Source: Thalassobellus sediminis
GTDB lineage: Bacteria; Bacteroidota; Bacteroidia; Flavobacteriales; Flavobacteriaceae
NCBI RefSeq assembly: GCF_044386045.1
Contig: NZ_JBISCD010000040.1
Location: 1,798,001 to 1,862,000, forward strand
Direction of reading: 5' to 3'
Length of the DNA: 64,000 nucleotides
In this document: positions 18,301-26,883 of the stretch, in pieces
Layout: each line of letters starts with the position of its first letter
Position numbering within the stretch: position 1 is the first letter of the stretch
Position numbers and translations under genes: made by a program
Notes under the pieces: model-generated
What the model was told of the DNA's origin: nothing
What the model saw: the letters and a program-made list of their open reading frames with translations, nothing else
Database searches by the model: none

Positions 18301-18764
18301 TTAAGTATAAAAATTTTAAGTTAGGAGTTTTTATAAATTCTATACAAGGAGGGAAAAATAATTATTTAGGAGATAATTCTTATTGGGAAATAGACCAATG
18401 GACATCTGGAGGTAAAGGTAAAGTAAATGGTTTACTGCCAGTTATAGTTGATTATTGGACGCCTGATAATCCAAATTCAGAATATCCATCACTTAGATAT
18501 GATGCTTATGATGGTTCTAGACGAGCTAAAGTTTTTAGAGATAGAAGTTTTGTTAGGTTACAAGATGTGAACCTTAGTTATTCTTTTGATGATAAAATAC
18601 TTGAAAAATTAGGTTTAAAACATCTTACTATGGTTCTTAGTGGTAAAAACTTAGCAACATGGACTAATTGGAAAGGTATAGATCCAGAAGCAGGTTTCCG
18701 AATTAGCTACGGAGAAAGACCAGTAACTCGTTCTTTTACTTTAGGTATCAATCTATCATTTTAA
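15387..18764 (+). CDS. SusC-family TonB-dependent outer-membrane transporter with STN signalling domain
   Basis: This 1125-residue protein has a long basic N-terminus and signal sequence (LTTLFLFASFFSMLANNGYTQ, split near 29-48). It continues with an STN (secretin/TonB short) domain at about 50-125, a carboxypeptidase-regulatory-like beta domain (GNITDEYGQPLPGANI, about 143-158), a TonB box (DEVVIVGYG, about 218-226), a plug with VDGIIFRG and DVLKDASSTAIYGSQASNGVIIV, and a beta-barrel ending in FTLGINLSF. The STN domain makes it a signal transducer for the FecR/sigma pair upstream as well as an importer. With the SusD lipoprotein 25 bp downstream it should import oligosaccharides released at the cell surface. 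The glycan cannot be read from the barrel; enzyme neighbours suggest plant cell-wall glycan. Confidence 0.95.
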   Translation: MKKLHNKRGTNQPFMKFDLKMKLTTLFLFASFFSMLANNGYTQSITLHVENKTVAQIIDKIEASSEYRFVYNTKFVDLRRKVSIEVEDVKIETVLERLFYNTNTSFKIKNTQVVLKNKEIALNTLGAKEPVIHIEIQEYKVTGNITDEYGQPLPGANILEKSTTNGVQSDFDGNFSLSVKDENAILVVSYVGFVTQEVKANTQTNIKIVLKEDAAGLDEVVIVGYGSQKKSDVTGSVARADLETFREQGNTSIVQSLQGSVAGLNVGVSTEAGGDVSFSVRGQNNLGGDASANAPLIVVDGIIFRGTLQDINPDDVQSVDVLKDASSTAIYGSQASNGVIIVTTRSGKSGGSGKPTFNYSARYSFKEDANRLTYGTGEDYLDQIRAFNWKSAFSQGPNYDPNFDVLTGLDPQEVAGYNNGTNVDWQDLLTRTGFVNNHNLSIAGNTDNITYFVSGSFLENEEIIIGDDYSKVTGRINLELKLNDWLKIGTNSFVTSADYSGIEFNRADITYSPFAAAYDDEGNPIPKVTERFGNSTLLTANDLDVDKRTHLNTTLYTVIDIPWVKGLSYRMNYNNSTRTRRHNQFLYATPDRVAQARKDLFFNKDWTIDNILSYNRTFNELHNVSATFVYGREERYIESTEIGSSNFSNEILGFNDLSLAGVQDVQSAAEEESSLYQMGRLNYNYGGKYFITGTVRRDGFSGFGKDNKFAVFPSIALGWSISKEKFFENLNEIFSNLKLRMSYGQSGNRALPRYSTLAKVDQNNAYVFGDGGPTIGGQFTSTVAAPNLKWETTTGINIGLDFALLNNRVTGNIEYYNTDTEDILINIDIPSVNGFSQASANLGKVHNSGLEFIINSTNIISDNFSWSSTVNFSTNRNEVVSVLGKDDNGDGIEDDLPSSGFFIGEQLGAIFDYEIDPDNPIYQIGDTDIPAGSEPGFYRLVDQNGGGISSVDDKVILGSTDPAYRFGLTNNFKYKNFKLGVFINSIQGGKNNYLGDNSYWEIDQWTSGGKGKVNGLLPVIVDYWTPDNPNSEYPSLRYDAYDGSRRAKVFRDRSFVRLQDVNLSYSFDDKILEKLGLKHLTMVLSGKNLATWTNWKGIDPEAGFRISYGERPVTRSFTLGINLSF

Positions 18765-18789
18765 TACATAAACATTTAAAAATAAGAAT

Positions 18790-20586
18790 ATGAAACATAT
18801 AAAATATATTTGTTTAATTCTTTTATTTACAGCATTTGTTGGCTGTGATGAAGAAAAAATATTAGAAGAGACCCCATTAGATTTTACGACTGTAGATAAC
18901 TCATATATTACTCCAAGTAATTTCGAAGCTGCTGTAGCTCAGTTGTATAATCAAGCAAGACGATATTTTGGAGATCCTGAAGGTTCTGCAACAGATATGG
19001 ATGTCTGGTTTGGTACAGATGCTGGTTGGCATGCTAGAGAATTTCAATCGCATGTATATTCTCAATATGGTGGTTTTGGACCAGATAATAGTGATGTTGC
19101 CCAAAGGTGGACTGATGCATATAAAATGGTTTCAAATGCCAATACAGTAATTGGTAGAATAGCGGATGTTAATTTTGATAATGAATCAGCTAAAAATAGA
19201 TTATTGACTGAAGCTCGATTTTTTAGAGCATGGGCATACCGAGCTTTAGTTTATTTATATGGAGATGTACCTCTTGTATTAGAAGAAGTTCCATCAGCAA
19301 GAAGAGATTTTGTTAGAGCTCCCAAAGCAGATGTTTTAGCTGCCATTATAGATGATTTAGAATTTGCTAAAGCTAATCTGCCAAGTTTAGGAGAAGAAGC
19401 TGCAGATGGTAGGTTAACTAAAGATGTTGCTAGACATTTTTTAGCAGAACTTTATATTACTGTTGGTGATAATGATAAAGCTATTACAAATGCGTCAGAA
19501 GTTATCGATAGTGGAAATTATGCTTTAATGCAAAATAGATTTGGTACTAGAGCAAGTGAACAAGGAGATGTATATTGGGATTTGTTTAGGTTAGGTAATC
19601 AAAATAGAAGTACAGGAAATACAGAAGGTATATGGCTATATCAAGTAGAGTATGAAACTTTAGGAGGTTATGGTCGTGCATCGGGAGATGCAAATTTTTG
19701 GGAACGTTTAATAGGTCCAGAGTATAATAGATTCACTTCTAAAAATGAAAACTTAGGGGTTAGAACTTTTATTTATGAGTCAACTTATCACGGGGGAAGA
19801 GGTCAAGCTTTTTTTAGACCAAGCACTCATGTTACACACGGTATTTGGAACAACGTCGATCCAACTGACTATGATAATGATATAAGAAACTCAGATAACA
19901 ATGTGCTTAGAAAATGGTGGATAGATAACCCATTATCTGCACACTATGGAGATACAATTGATTTGCGTACAGATAGCAAGTTAGCTTATGAAACTTACTT
20001 AAATGCTGCTACTATTGAAAATGATTCTAATAGATATGTATATCCAGTATTTTTAAAACTGGTTCAGATAAATAATCATTTTGATACAGATTTAACCGAT
20101 GGTAGTTTAAGCGCAGAACAAGAAACTTTGGCAACACAAACGCATAAAGATTTAATTGCGAGTTATGGTGGTGTTGGACCTAAAATGAATGGAAATGCTA
20201 GAAGGTATTTTGCAGATCATTATGCAGTAAGATTACCTGAAACGTTACTTTTAAGAGCAGAGGCTTATATGAATTTAGGAGGGGCTAATAATTTAGATTT
20301 ATCAGCAGCTGATATTAATACTATTAGAAGAAGAGCAAATGCTTCGTTAATTTCAGGATCAGATGTAACTATTGATTTTATTTTAGATGAACGTTTAAGA
20401 GAATTGTTTTTAGAGGAACCTAGAAGATTAACATTAAATAGGCTTGGTTTGCTTTATGAAAGAACTAAAAAATATAATCATTATTCAAGTGCAAGTGTAT
20501 CGCCACATAATAATTTATACCCTATTCCTAGTGTAGAGATTCAGAACAATACAGAAGCTGAATTAACTCAAAATGATGGATATTAA
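18790..20586 (+). CDS. SusD/RagB family glycan-binding outer-membrane lipoprotein
   Basis: This 598-residue protein has a lipoprotein signal (ICLILLFTAFVGC, Cys about 19) followed by the SusD-like N-terminal helices (FEAAVAQLYNQARRYF; TEARFFRAWAYRALVYLYGDVPLV at about 140-163, given here in part). The C-terminal RagB/SusD region has LPETLLLRAEAYMNLGG, IDFILDERLRELFLEEPRR and the closing NLYPIPSVEIQNN. SusD proteins sit on SusC as a lid and capture the glycan. It is 25 bp downstream of susC and followed by a strong terminator, so susC-susD form the core transcript. Confidence 0.95.
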   Translation: MKHIKYICLILLFTAFVGCDEEKILEETPLDFTTVDNSYITPSNFEAAVAQLYNQARRYFGDPEGSATDMDVWFGTDAGWHAREFQSHVYSQYGGFGPDNSDVAQRWTDAYKMVSNANTVIGRIADVNFDNESAKNRLLTEARFFRAWAYRALVYLYGDVPLVLEEVPSARRDFVRAPKADVLAAIIDDLEFAKANLPSLGEEAADGRLTKDVARHFLAELYITVGDNDKAITNASEVIDSGNYALMQNRFGTRASEQGDVYWDLFRLGNQNRSTGNTEGIWLYQVEYETLGGYGRASGDANFWERLIGPEYNRFTSKNENLGVRTFIYESTYHGGRGQAFFRPSTHVTHGIWNNVDPTDYDNDIRNSDNNVLRKWWIDNPLSAHYGDTIDLRTDSKLAYETYLNAATIENDSNRYVYPVFLKLVQINNHFDTDLTDGSLSAEQETLATQTHKDLIASYGGVGPKMNGNARRYFADHYAVRLPETLLLRAEAYMNLGGANNLDLSAADINTIRRRANASLISGSDVTIDFILDERLRELFLEEPRRLTLNRLGLLYERTKKYNHYSSASVSPHNNLYPIPSVEIQNNTEAELTQNDGY

Positions 20587-20652
20587 AAATAGTAAGTAGT
20601 TTTATTTTAGTTGAGATTGAAGGAAGTAATATATTCAATCTAGTTTTAGATC

Positions 20653-20691
20653 GGGAATGCTACAAAAATTTGAAGCATTCCCTTTTTTTTT
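20653..20691 (+). terminator. Rho-independent terminator after susD
   Basis: GGGAATGCT pairs perfectly with AGCATTCCC across a 12-base loop and is followed by nine T. It lies 67 bp after the susD stop and separates susCD from the GH28 gene. Partial read-through would give the usual excess of susCD over enzyme transcripts. Confidence 0.9.
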
Positions 20692-20761
20692 GATTTTAGA
20701 TATAAAGATTTATTATATTTAAAATAATTATATTTTATGATAAAAAAATAAATCAACAAAT

Positions 20762-22117
20762 ATGCATAAATATTTTTTAATAGTATTATTAGTAATTATA
20801 TCACAAAGTTGTAAATCTAAAGTCGAAAGTACTGTTTATAATGTTTATGATTTTGGAGCTAAAGGAGATGGTGTAACAAACGACCAGGAAGCTATACAAA
20901 AGGCAATTGATGCTTGTGCTGCTAACGGTGGAACGGTTTTGTTAAATGATGGCGTTTTTTTAACAGGACAACTTCTTTTAGTAAGTGATTTAACTTTAAA
21001 TATAGACTCAACTGCAACCGTTTTAGGAATTAAATCTGATGAGGAAACGCATTACCCGCATCATCTTATTGAAACAAAATTTCCAAATAGAATGTTACAA
21101 GACTGCCAAAGAAGATTAATCTACGGAAACAAAGTAAACAATGTTACCATTACTGGTGGTGGTATCATTAACGGACAAGGTGATTATGAGCCTTGGATGC
21201 ATGTCAAGGAAATTGGAACAGAAAAAGACCGCCCTTCGATTCTTGCTTTTGTTGGATCTAAAAATATAACTGTATCAAATGTTCAACTTATTAAACCAGC
21301 ATGTTGGACACAGGTATATATTGAGTCTGATAACATAATTATTAAGAATATTAAAGTAAACACAGGGAATTTAACACCAAACCGTGATGGTATTGATATT
21401 GTAGATTGCCATAATGTTTTAATAGAAGATAGTCTTATTCAATCTGAAGATGATGGCATTTGTTTTAAAAGCGGTAGCGAATACGGCTGTAAAGATGTTG
21501 TAGTTAGAAGATGTGTTTTAGATAAGTTAAATGTAAATGCTGGTAATTGTTTTAAGCTAGGAACCGATGGTTTAGGAAGTTTTATGAATTTTGATGTTTC
21601 AGAATTAACCATGAAAAATGCACATCAAAACTCTGCTTTGGTAATAGAATCTATGGATGGGGCAGTCATTGATAATATAAACATTAGAGATTCTAATATT
21701 ACAAATTGTGGTCAAGCTATTTTTATGTTATTAGCAGATAGAAAACGTACTGTTCCTAATAGACAACCAAGAATAGGCGCTATTTCTAATATTCACTTTA
21801 AAAATATAATCGGAACTAATTTTACACAGCAATATCCTTCAATTATTACAGGTGTTGAAGGACATAATATTCAAAATATAACTTTTAAAAATCTAAATTT
21901 TGAATTAAAAGGAGGTGTAACTACAACAAACCAAACTGTTATGGAGTATGATGGTAAATACCCAGAAGGTAGCAAGTTTGGTAACACCAATGCGCATGGG
22001 TTTTTTATAAGACATACTGATAATGTGTTATTTGAGAATTGTAATATAACAAGTCAATTTAATGATTCTAGGCCTTGGCTAGTAAGTGAAAACGTTAGTA
22101 GTATAGAAATTAAGTAA
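20762..22117 (+). CDS. GH28 family glycoside hydrolase lipoprotein with atypical active site
   Basis: This 451-residue protein has a lipoprotein-type signal (IVLLVIISQSC, Cys17), the pectate-lyase-like start YDFGAKGDGVTNDQEAIQKA and a parallel beta-helix. The GH28 acidic motifs are present: NRDGID (Asp209, Asp212) and EDDGICFKSG (Asp230, Asp231). The family GHG motif is replaced by GNC within GNCFKLGTDG (about 261-270), and the RIK motif is absent. It is therefore a GH28 relative of unusual specificity, perhaps an exo-enzyme on substituted galacturonan or another pectic linkage, and not a standard endo-polygalacturonase. It should be lipid-anchored and lies between susD and a Gfo/Idh protein. 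Catalysis is plausible because the aspartates remain, but the substrate is unknown. Confidence 0.8.
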   Translation: MHKYFLIVLLVIISQSCKSKVESTVYNVYDFGAKGDGVTNDQEAIQKAIDACAANGGTVLLNDGVFLTGQLLLVSDLTLNIDSTATVLGIKSDEETHYPHHLIETKFPNRMLQDCQRRLIYGNKVNNVTITGGGIINGQGDYEPWMHVKEIGTEKDRPSILAFVGSKNITVSNVQLIKPACWTQVYIESDNIIIKNIKVNTGNLTPNRDGIDIVDCHNVLIEDSLIQSEDDGICFKSGSEYGCKDVVVRRCVLDKLNVNAGNCFKLGTDGLGSFMNFDVSELTMKNAHQNSALVIESMDGAVIDNINIRDSNITNCGQAIFMLLADRKRTVPNRQPRIGAISNIHFKNIIGTNFTQQYPSIITGVEGHNIQNITFKNLNFELKGGVTTTNQTVMEYDGKYPEGSKFGNTNAHGFFIRHTDNVLFENCNITSQFNDSRPWLVSENVSSIEIK

Positions 22118-22168
22118 ATAGATTACCAACTAAACCACATAATATTTATAACCATTAAACTTTAAAAC

Positions 22169-23566
22169 ATGGAAAATTCAAGACGAACCTTTTTAGCATC
22201 AATTAGTATGTTGGCAGCTTACAGTGCCTTTCCAATTAATGCTTTCAATTTCGGGGCATCAAAAAAACTTAGAATAGTACTTGTAGGTACAGGCATTCGA
22301 GGAACGAGCTTTTGGGGGAAAAGGTTAGTTGATGAATATTCAGATATTTTAGAATTTGTTGGATTGAGTGATGTTAATCCTGGAAGATTAAAATATGCAA
22401 AAAAATATATAGGAACTAATTGTCCAACATTTATTGATTTTGATAAGATGTTGGTTGAAACAAAACCAGACTTAGTAATTGTTACTACAATGGATTCGAC
22501 ACACCATGAATTTATTATTAAAGGTTTAGAGTTTGGTTGCGATGTGCTTACTGAAAAACCATTAACTACAGATGAAAATAAAGCGCAAGCAATTTTAGAT
22601 GCTGAAAGAAAATCTGATAAAAATCTCATTGTTGGTTTCAATTACAGATGGAGCCCTTATAGTACAAAAATTAAAGAATTATTAGCCAGTGGAACTATTG
22701 GTAAAATCACTTCGGTAGACTTTAATTGGTATTTAAATACGTATCATGGTGCGTCATATTTTAGAAGATGGCATGGTATAAAAGATAAAGGAGGCTCACT
22801 CTGGGTTCATAAGGCTACGCATCATTTCGATCTTGTAAACTGGTGGTTAGATTCAGACCCAGAGCAAGTTTTTGCTTATGGCAGCTTAGAGCATTATGGG
22901 GCTAACGGACCTTTTAGAGGAGATAGCTGTAGATCTTGTGAGCATAAAATAAATTGTGATTATTATTATGATATCACAAAGAATAAACGCCTTATGAATC
23001 TTTATGTAGATAATGAAAAACACGATGGATACATAAGAGATAATTGTCTGTTTAGAAAAGAAATTGATATTTACGATAAAATGTCGGCTCAAATAAAATA
23101 TGCAAATAATGTAACGGTTAATTATTCATTAACAACCTATTCACCTTTTGAAGGATGGCGCATTGCATTTAATGGAACTGAGGGAAGAATTGAAGCTTCT
23201 TTAGATATCCCTTATGATAAAAAAGTAAATATAGATCAAGCAGAAATGCATGCTAAAGAAATGGAACAGAATACTTTAGAGGAAACTAATTTTGAATCCA
23301 TAATTGTACATAAACTTTGGAATGATTTTGAGTCTGTTAAAGTGCCTTATGAAAAAGGAGGTCATGGAGGTGGAGACAAACGTTTACACGATAAGATTTT
23401 TAAAACTCCAAATACAGAAGACCCATATGAAAGAGCTGCAGGAATTAGAGATGGCATTATGTCTGCTATAATTGGAATAGCAGCTAGGAAAAGTATAGAG
23501 TCTGGAAATCCAATTAAAATTCAAGATTTAACAGATATTAGTCCAATGGCAAATAGAAATAAATAG
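22169..23566 (+). CDS. Gfo/Idh/MocA family oxidoreductase with Tat signal
   Basis: This 465-residue protein begins with a twin-arginine signal (SRRTFLASISMLAAYSAFP, residues 4-22). A Rossmann NAD(P)-binding domain follows (IVLVGTGIRGTSFWG; VIVTTMDSTHHEFI; CDVLTEKPLTTDE, containing the family EKP motif), then the Gfo/Idh C-terminal domain (FNYRWSPYSTKIKELL). A cysteine-rich insert (C-x2-C-x5-C near 254-263 and a further DNCLF near 292) is seen in one branch of the family and may bind a metal. Tat export implies folding with its nicotinamide cofactor before transport. Some exported Gfo/Idh proteins act as hydrolases with tightly bound NAD (GH109 type) instead of as dehydrogenases. It lies 51 bp after the GH28 gene, likely in the same transcript. 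Confidence 0.85.
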   Translation: MENSRRTFLASISMLAAYSAFPINAFNFGASKKLRIVLVGTGIRGTSFWGKRLVDEYSDILEFVGLSDVNPGRLKYAKKYIGTNCPTFIDFDKMLVETKPDLVIVTTMDSTHHEFIIKGLEFGCDVLTEKPLTTDENKAQAILDAERKSDKNLIVGFNYRWSPYSTKIKELLASGTIGKITSVDFNWYLNTYHGASYFRRWHGIKDKGGSLWVHKATHHFDLVNWWLDSDPEQVFAYGSLEHYGANGPFRGDSCRSCEHKINCDYYYDITKNKRLMNLYVDNEKHDGYIRDNCLFRKEIDIYDKMSAQIKYANNVTVNYSLTTYSPFEGWRIAFNGTEGRIEASLDIPYDKKVNIDQAEMHAKEMEQNTLEETNFESIIVHKLWNDFESVKVPYEKGGHGGGDKRLHDKIFKTPNTEDPYERAAGIRDGIMSAIIGIAARKSIESGNPIKIQDLTDISPMANRNK

Positions 23567-23611
23567 GTGCCGTTGGCATAATTAAATCTTCAAATTTTTA
23601 TTTGTTAAATC

Positions 23612-23658
23612 AGGATTTCTCATTAAAATATAGTCCATTTTTTTTAATGAGAAATCCT
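23612..23658. terminator. Strong hairpin (17-bp perfect stem) after the Gfo/Idh gene
   Basis: Arms 23612-23628 and 23642-23658 are perfectly complementary across a 13-base loop. The position, 46 bp after the Gfo/Idh stop, and the T-rich sequence after it suit transcription termination of the GH28-Gfo/Idh transcript. On the opposite strand the structure is equally stable. Confidence 0.75.
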
Positions 23659-23686
23659 CTTTCGTTATTTATAACTTTAATATTTG

Positions 23687-23718
23687 AATTAAACATCAAT
23701 TTAAATTGATGTTTAATT
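23687..23718. repeat. Perfect 32-bp palindrome
   Basis: Sixteen bases (23687-23702, beginning AATTAAACATC) are followed directly by their exact reverse complement (23703-23718). It lies 28 bp after the preceding hairpin. It could be a second terminator with TTTTATC following, a cruciform-prone site, or a dimeric-repressor operator for the GH31 operon. Confidence 0.8.
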
Positions 23719-23989
23719 TTATCTGTTTATAGCTGTATCTTCAAAAGATATCTACTTCAGAAATGAAACACTTGAAGCATATTCTATAACTTTTGTTGCA
23801 ATCTAATTAGGTAAAACAAAATCCCTAAATATTTAAATTATCTTAGATTTTTAATTAGGTTTTTACCCAAATAATCTCCTCCTTTTTTGCAAGTTATTTA
23901 AGGGTTAATGCCAAATAAATAAGTAGAATGACATTATATTCTTTTTTAAATAACGCACAAAATAATTTTTAGACATCAAATAAATTTAA

Positions 23990-26854
23990 ATGAAATTAAA
24001 AAACATCTATTTAACCCTGTTTTCTTTACTCATCTTAGCATCATGCCAAACTAAACAATTTCAAAAAGTTGATAATGGCATTGTCGTATCTTTAAAAACT
24101 AGTGAAAAAAGTAAAGTAAAAAAACTCCGTATGGAAGTTTTAGGAGAAGAAATTATTCATGTTTCAGCAACTCCAGAAAATGAATTCGCTAAAGATTCAA
24201 GTTTAATTATCATGCCTAAAACAAAGACTGTTCCTTTTACGGTAAATGAACAAAATGATTCTATTGTTTTAGCAACGTCAAAATTGAATGTTTTTGTTTC
24301 TAAATTAAATGGAGGCATTAAATTTAAAGATACTGATGGTAAAACAATTTTAGCTGAGAAAGACGGTGGAGGTAAAACGTTTACATCATTCAAGGCAGAT
24401 GAAACGGAAGCATATTCCATTCGTCAAATATTTAACTCACCTGATGATGAGGCTTTCTTCGGATTAGGTCAACATCAAGCAGACGAATTTAACTATAAAG
24501 GTAAAAGTGAAGAGTTATTTCAATATAACACCAAGGTTTCTGTACCTTTTATAGTTTCAAATAAAAACTACGGTTTATTATGGGATAGTTATTCTTTAAG
24601 CCGATTTGGAGATAGTAGACCATATCAACAATTAAATAGTGTATTTAAATTATACGATAAAAATGGCGTTCTAGGTAATTTAACAGGTACTTATGAAGCT
24701 CCAGAAAAAGGCGGTAAAAAACTGGTTCGCAAAGAACCTTCTGTTTACTTCGAAAATCAAAAAAGCATTTTAAATTTACCTGAAAACTTTCCGCTTAAAA
24801 ATGCCGAAATTGTATATGAAGGTGATATAGAAGCATCTGAAACAGGATTACATAAATTCATCTTGTACTATGCAGGATACATAAAAGTCTATGTTGATAA
24901 TAAATTAGTTGTAAAAGAAAGATGGCGTACAGCATGGAATCCTAATGCCTACAAGTTTCTAGTAAATTTAGAAGCAGGAAAACGCGTGCCTATTCGAATA
25001 GAATGGAAACCAAATGGAGGGAAATCTTACTGTGGTTTACGTGTTAGAACTCCAGAATTAGAAGAGGAAAAAGGGCAGCAAGTTTGGTGGAGTGAAATGA
25101 ATAAAAACCTGAATTATTATTTTGTAGCAGGTAATAACATGGACCACGTTATTAAAGGATACAGAACCTTAACAGGTAAATCTCCAATCATGCCAAAATG
25201 GGCCATGGGTTACTGGCAAAGTAGAGAGCGTTATAAAACATCAGATGAAATTTTAGGAGCATTAAAAGGATTTAGAGATCGTAATATCCCTATAGATAAT
25301 ATTGTTTTAGACTGGAATCACTGGGAAGAAGACCAATGGGGAAGTCACGAATTTGACAAAAGTCGTTTTCCAGATCCCAAAGGTATGGTTGATTCTATAC
25401 ATGCTATGAACGGAAAAATGATGATTTCTGTTTGGCCAAAATTCTACCAAAACACAGAGCATTTTAAAGAGTTTGATGAGAAAGGGTGGATGTACCAACA
25501 AGCCATTAAAGATAGTATTAGAGACTGGGTAGGTCCAGGATATATAGGGTCTTTTTATGATGCCTATTCAAAAGATGCTAGAAAATTATTTTGGAATCAA
25601 ATACATGAACATTATTACCCATTAAATATTGATGCATGGTGGATGGATGCTAGCGAACCAAATGTACTAGATTGTACAGATATGGAATATCGTAAATCAT
25701 TACAAGGGCCAACATCATTAGGGCCAGCTGCAGAGTATTTTAATACCTATGCCTTAATGAATGCCGAAGCAATTTATAATGGTCAACGTGATGTGGCTCC
25801 TAATAAACGTGTGTTTTTATTAACAAGATCAGGCTTTGCAGGCTTACAACGGTATTCTACAGCAACTTGGAGTGGTGATATTGCTACACGTTGGGAAGAT
25901 ATGAAAGCTCAAATTTCGGCTGGATTAAATTTTGCAGTAAGTGGTATTCCTTATTGGACTATGGATATTGGTGGTTTTTGTGTTGAAGACAGATTTGTAG
26001 CAGCACAAAATCAATTTGATAAAAATGGAAAAGAATCTGCCGATTATAAAGAATGGAGAGAATTAAATGCACGTTGGTATCAGTTTGGTGCCTTTGCTCC
26101 ATTATTTAGATCGCACGGACAGTTCCCTTTTAGAGAAGCATGGAATATTGCTCCTAAAGGACATCCTGCATACGAGTCTATTTTATATTATACCAATTTA
26201 AGATATCGTTTAATGCCATACATATATACTTTGGCGGGTAAAACATATTTTGACGATTATACTATTATGCGTCCATTGGTAATGGATTTTTCTAGTGATA
26301 AAACAGTAGAAAACGTAAGCGATCAATTTATGTTTGGACCATCAATCATGGTAAATCCTGTCTATGCTTATGGCGCAAAAAGCAGAGATGTTTATTTTCC
26401 TTCAGGGACTAATTGGTATGATTTCTATACAGGTAAAAAAATAAACGGAGGTCAAAAACTAAGTGTTGAAGCGCCTTATAAAAAAATACCATTATTTATT
26501 AAAGAGGGAGCTATCATTCCTGTTGGACCTGAACTTCAGTATGCAGATGAAAAAACCGCCGACACAATTGTTTTATATGTATACCAAGGTCAAGATGGAA
26601 CATTTGAATTGTATGAAGATGAAAGTATAAACTACAATTATGAAAAAGGCCATTTTGCTAAAATTCCATTTCATTATAGTGAAGCAGATAAGACCTTAAC
26701 AATTAGAGAACGTAAAGGTGAATTTAAAGGGATGCTTACTAATAGAAAATTTATAATCGTTGCTGTTAATAAAGAGAATCCAAAAGCATTTGAATACGAT
26801 GCAACTGGAATTTCTGTTGATTATAACGGAAGTGAGCAAGTAGTAAAATTGTAA
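23990..26854 (+). CDS. GH31 family glycoside hydrolase with PA14 insert, alpha-xylosidase-like lipoprotein
   Basis: This 954-residue protein has a lipoprotein signal (LFSLLILASC, Cys about 19), the GH31 N-terminal beta-sandwich (FFGLGQHQADEFNYKG), a PA14-type insert (about 230-360, including GLHKFILYYAGYIKVYVDNK) and the catalytic barrel. The nucleophile is Asp553 in WWMDASEPN and the acid/base is Asp630 in WSGDIATRWEDM. The C-terminal beta domains have FMFGPSIMVNPVYAYG. Length and the PA14 insert match bacterial alpha-xylosidases that release xylose from the non-reducing end of xyloglucan oligosaccharides. Alpha-glucosidase activity is the main alternative. It is the first gene of a five-gene enzyme operon. 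Confidence 0.88.
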   Translation: MKLKNIYLTLFSLLILASCQTKQFQKVDNGIVVSLKTSEKSKVKKLRMEVLGEEIIHVSATPENEFAKDSSLIIMPKTKTVPFTVNEQNDSIVLATSKLNVFVSKLNGGIKFKDTDGKTILAEKDGGGKTFTSFKADETEAYSIRQIFNSPDDEAFFGLGQHQADEFNYKGKSEELFQYNTKVSVPFIVSNKNYGLLWDSYSLSRFGDSRPYQQLNSVFKLYDKNGVLGNLTGTYEAPEKGGKKLVRKEPSVYFENQKSILNLPENFPLKNAEIVYEGDIEASETGLHKFILYYAGYIKVYVDNKLVVKERWRTAWNPNAYKFLVNLEAGKRVPIRIEWKPNGGKSYCGLRVRTPELEEEKGQQVWWSEMNKNLNYYFVAGNNMDHVIKGYRTLTGKSPIMPKWAMGYWQSRERYKTSDEILGALKGFRDRNIPIDNIVLDWNHWEEDQWGSHEFDKSRFPDPKGMVDSIHAMNGKMMISVWPKFYQNTEHFKEFDEKGWMYQQAIKDSIRDWVGPGYIGSFYDAYSKDARKLFWNQIHEHYYPLNIDAWWMDASEPNVLDCTDMEYRKSLQGPTSLGPAAEYFNTYALMNAEAIYNGQRDVAPNKRVFLLTRSGFAGLQRYSTATWSGDIATRWEDMKAQISAGLNFAVSGIPYWTMDIGGFCVEDRFVAAQNQFDKNGKESADYKEWRELNARWYQFGAFAPLFRSHGQFPFREAWNIAPKGHPAYESILYYTNLRYRLMPYIYTLAGKTYFDDYTIMRPLVMDFSSDKTVENVSDQFMFGPSIMVNPVYAYGAKSRDVYFPSGTNWYDFYTGKKINGGQKLSVEAPYKKIPLFIKEGAIIPVGPELQYADEKTADTIVLYVYQGQDGTFELYEDESINYNYEKGHFAKIPFHYSEADKTLTIRERKGEFKGMLTNRKFIIVAVNKENPKAFEYDATGISVDYNGSEQVVKL

Positions 26855-26883
26855 ACAATTAATTAAAAATATAATTTATTAAG

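Larger units (their letters stand above)
23567..23989. other. Non-coding gap with two large hairpins before the GH31 operon
   Basis: This 423-bp gap has no convincing open reading frame. It contains a 17-bp perfect stem (23612-23658) and a 32-bp perfect palindrome (23687-23718), then about 270 bp of AT-rich sequence that should hold the promoter for the GH31-GH3-GH42-GH29-esterase operon. A near match to the TAnnTTTG box with one extra base (TAACTTTTG, around 23787-23795) was seen; no exact box. Confidence 0.6.
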
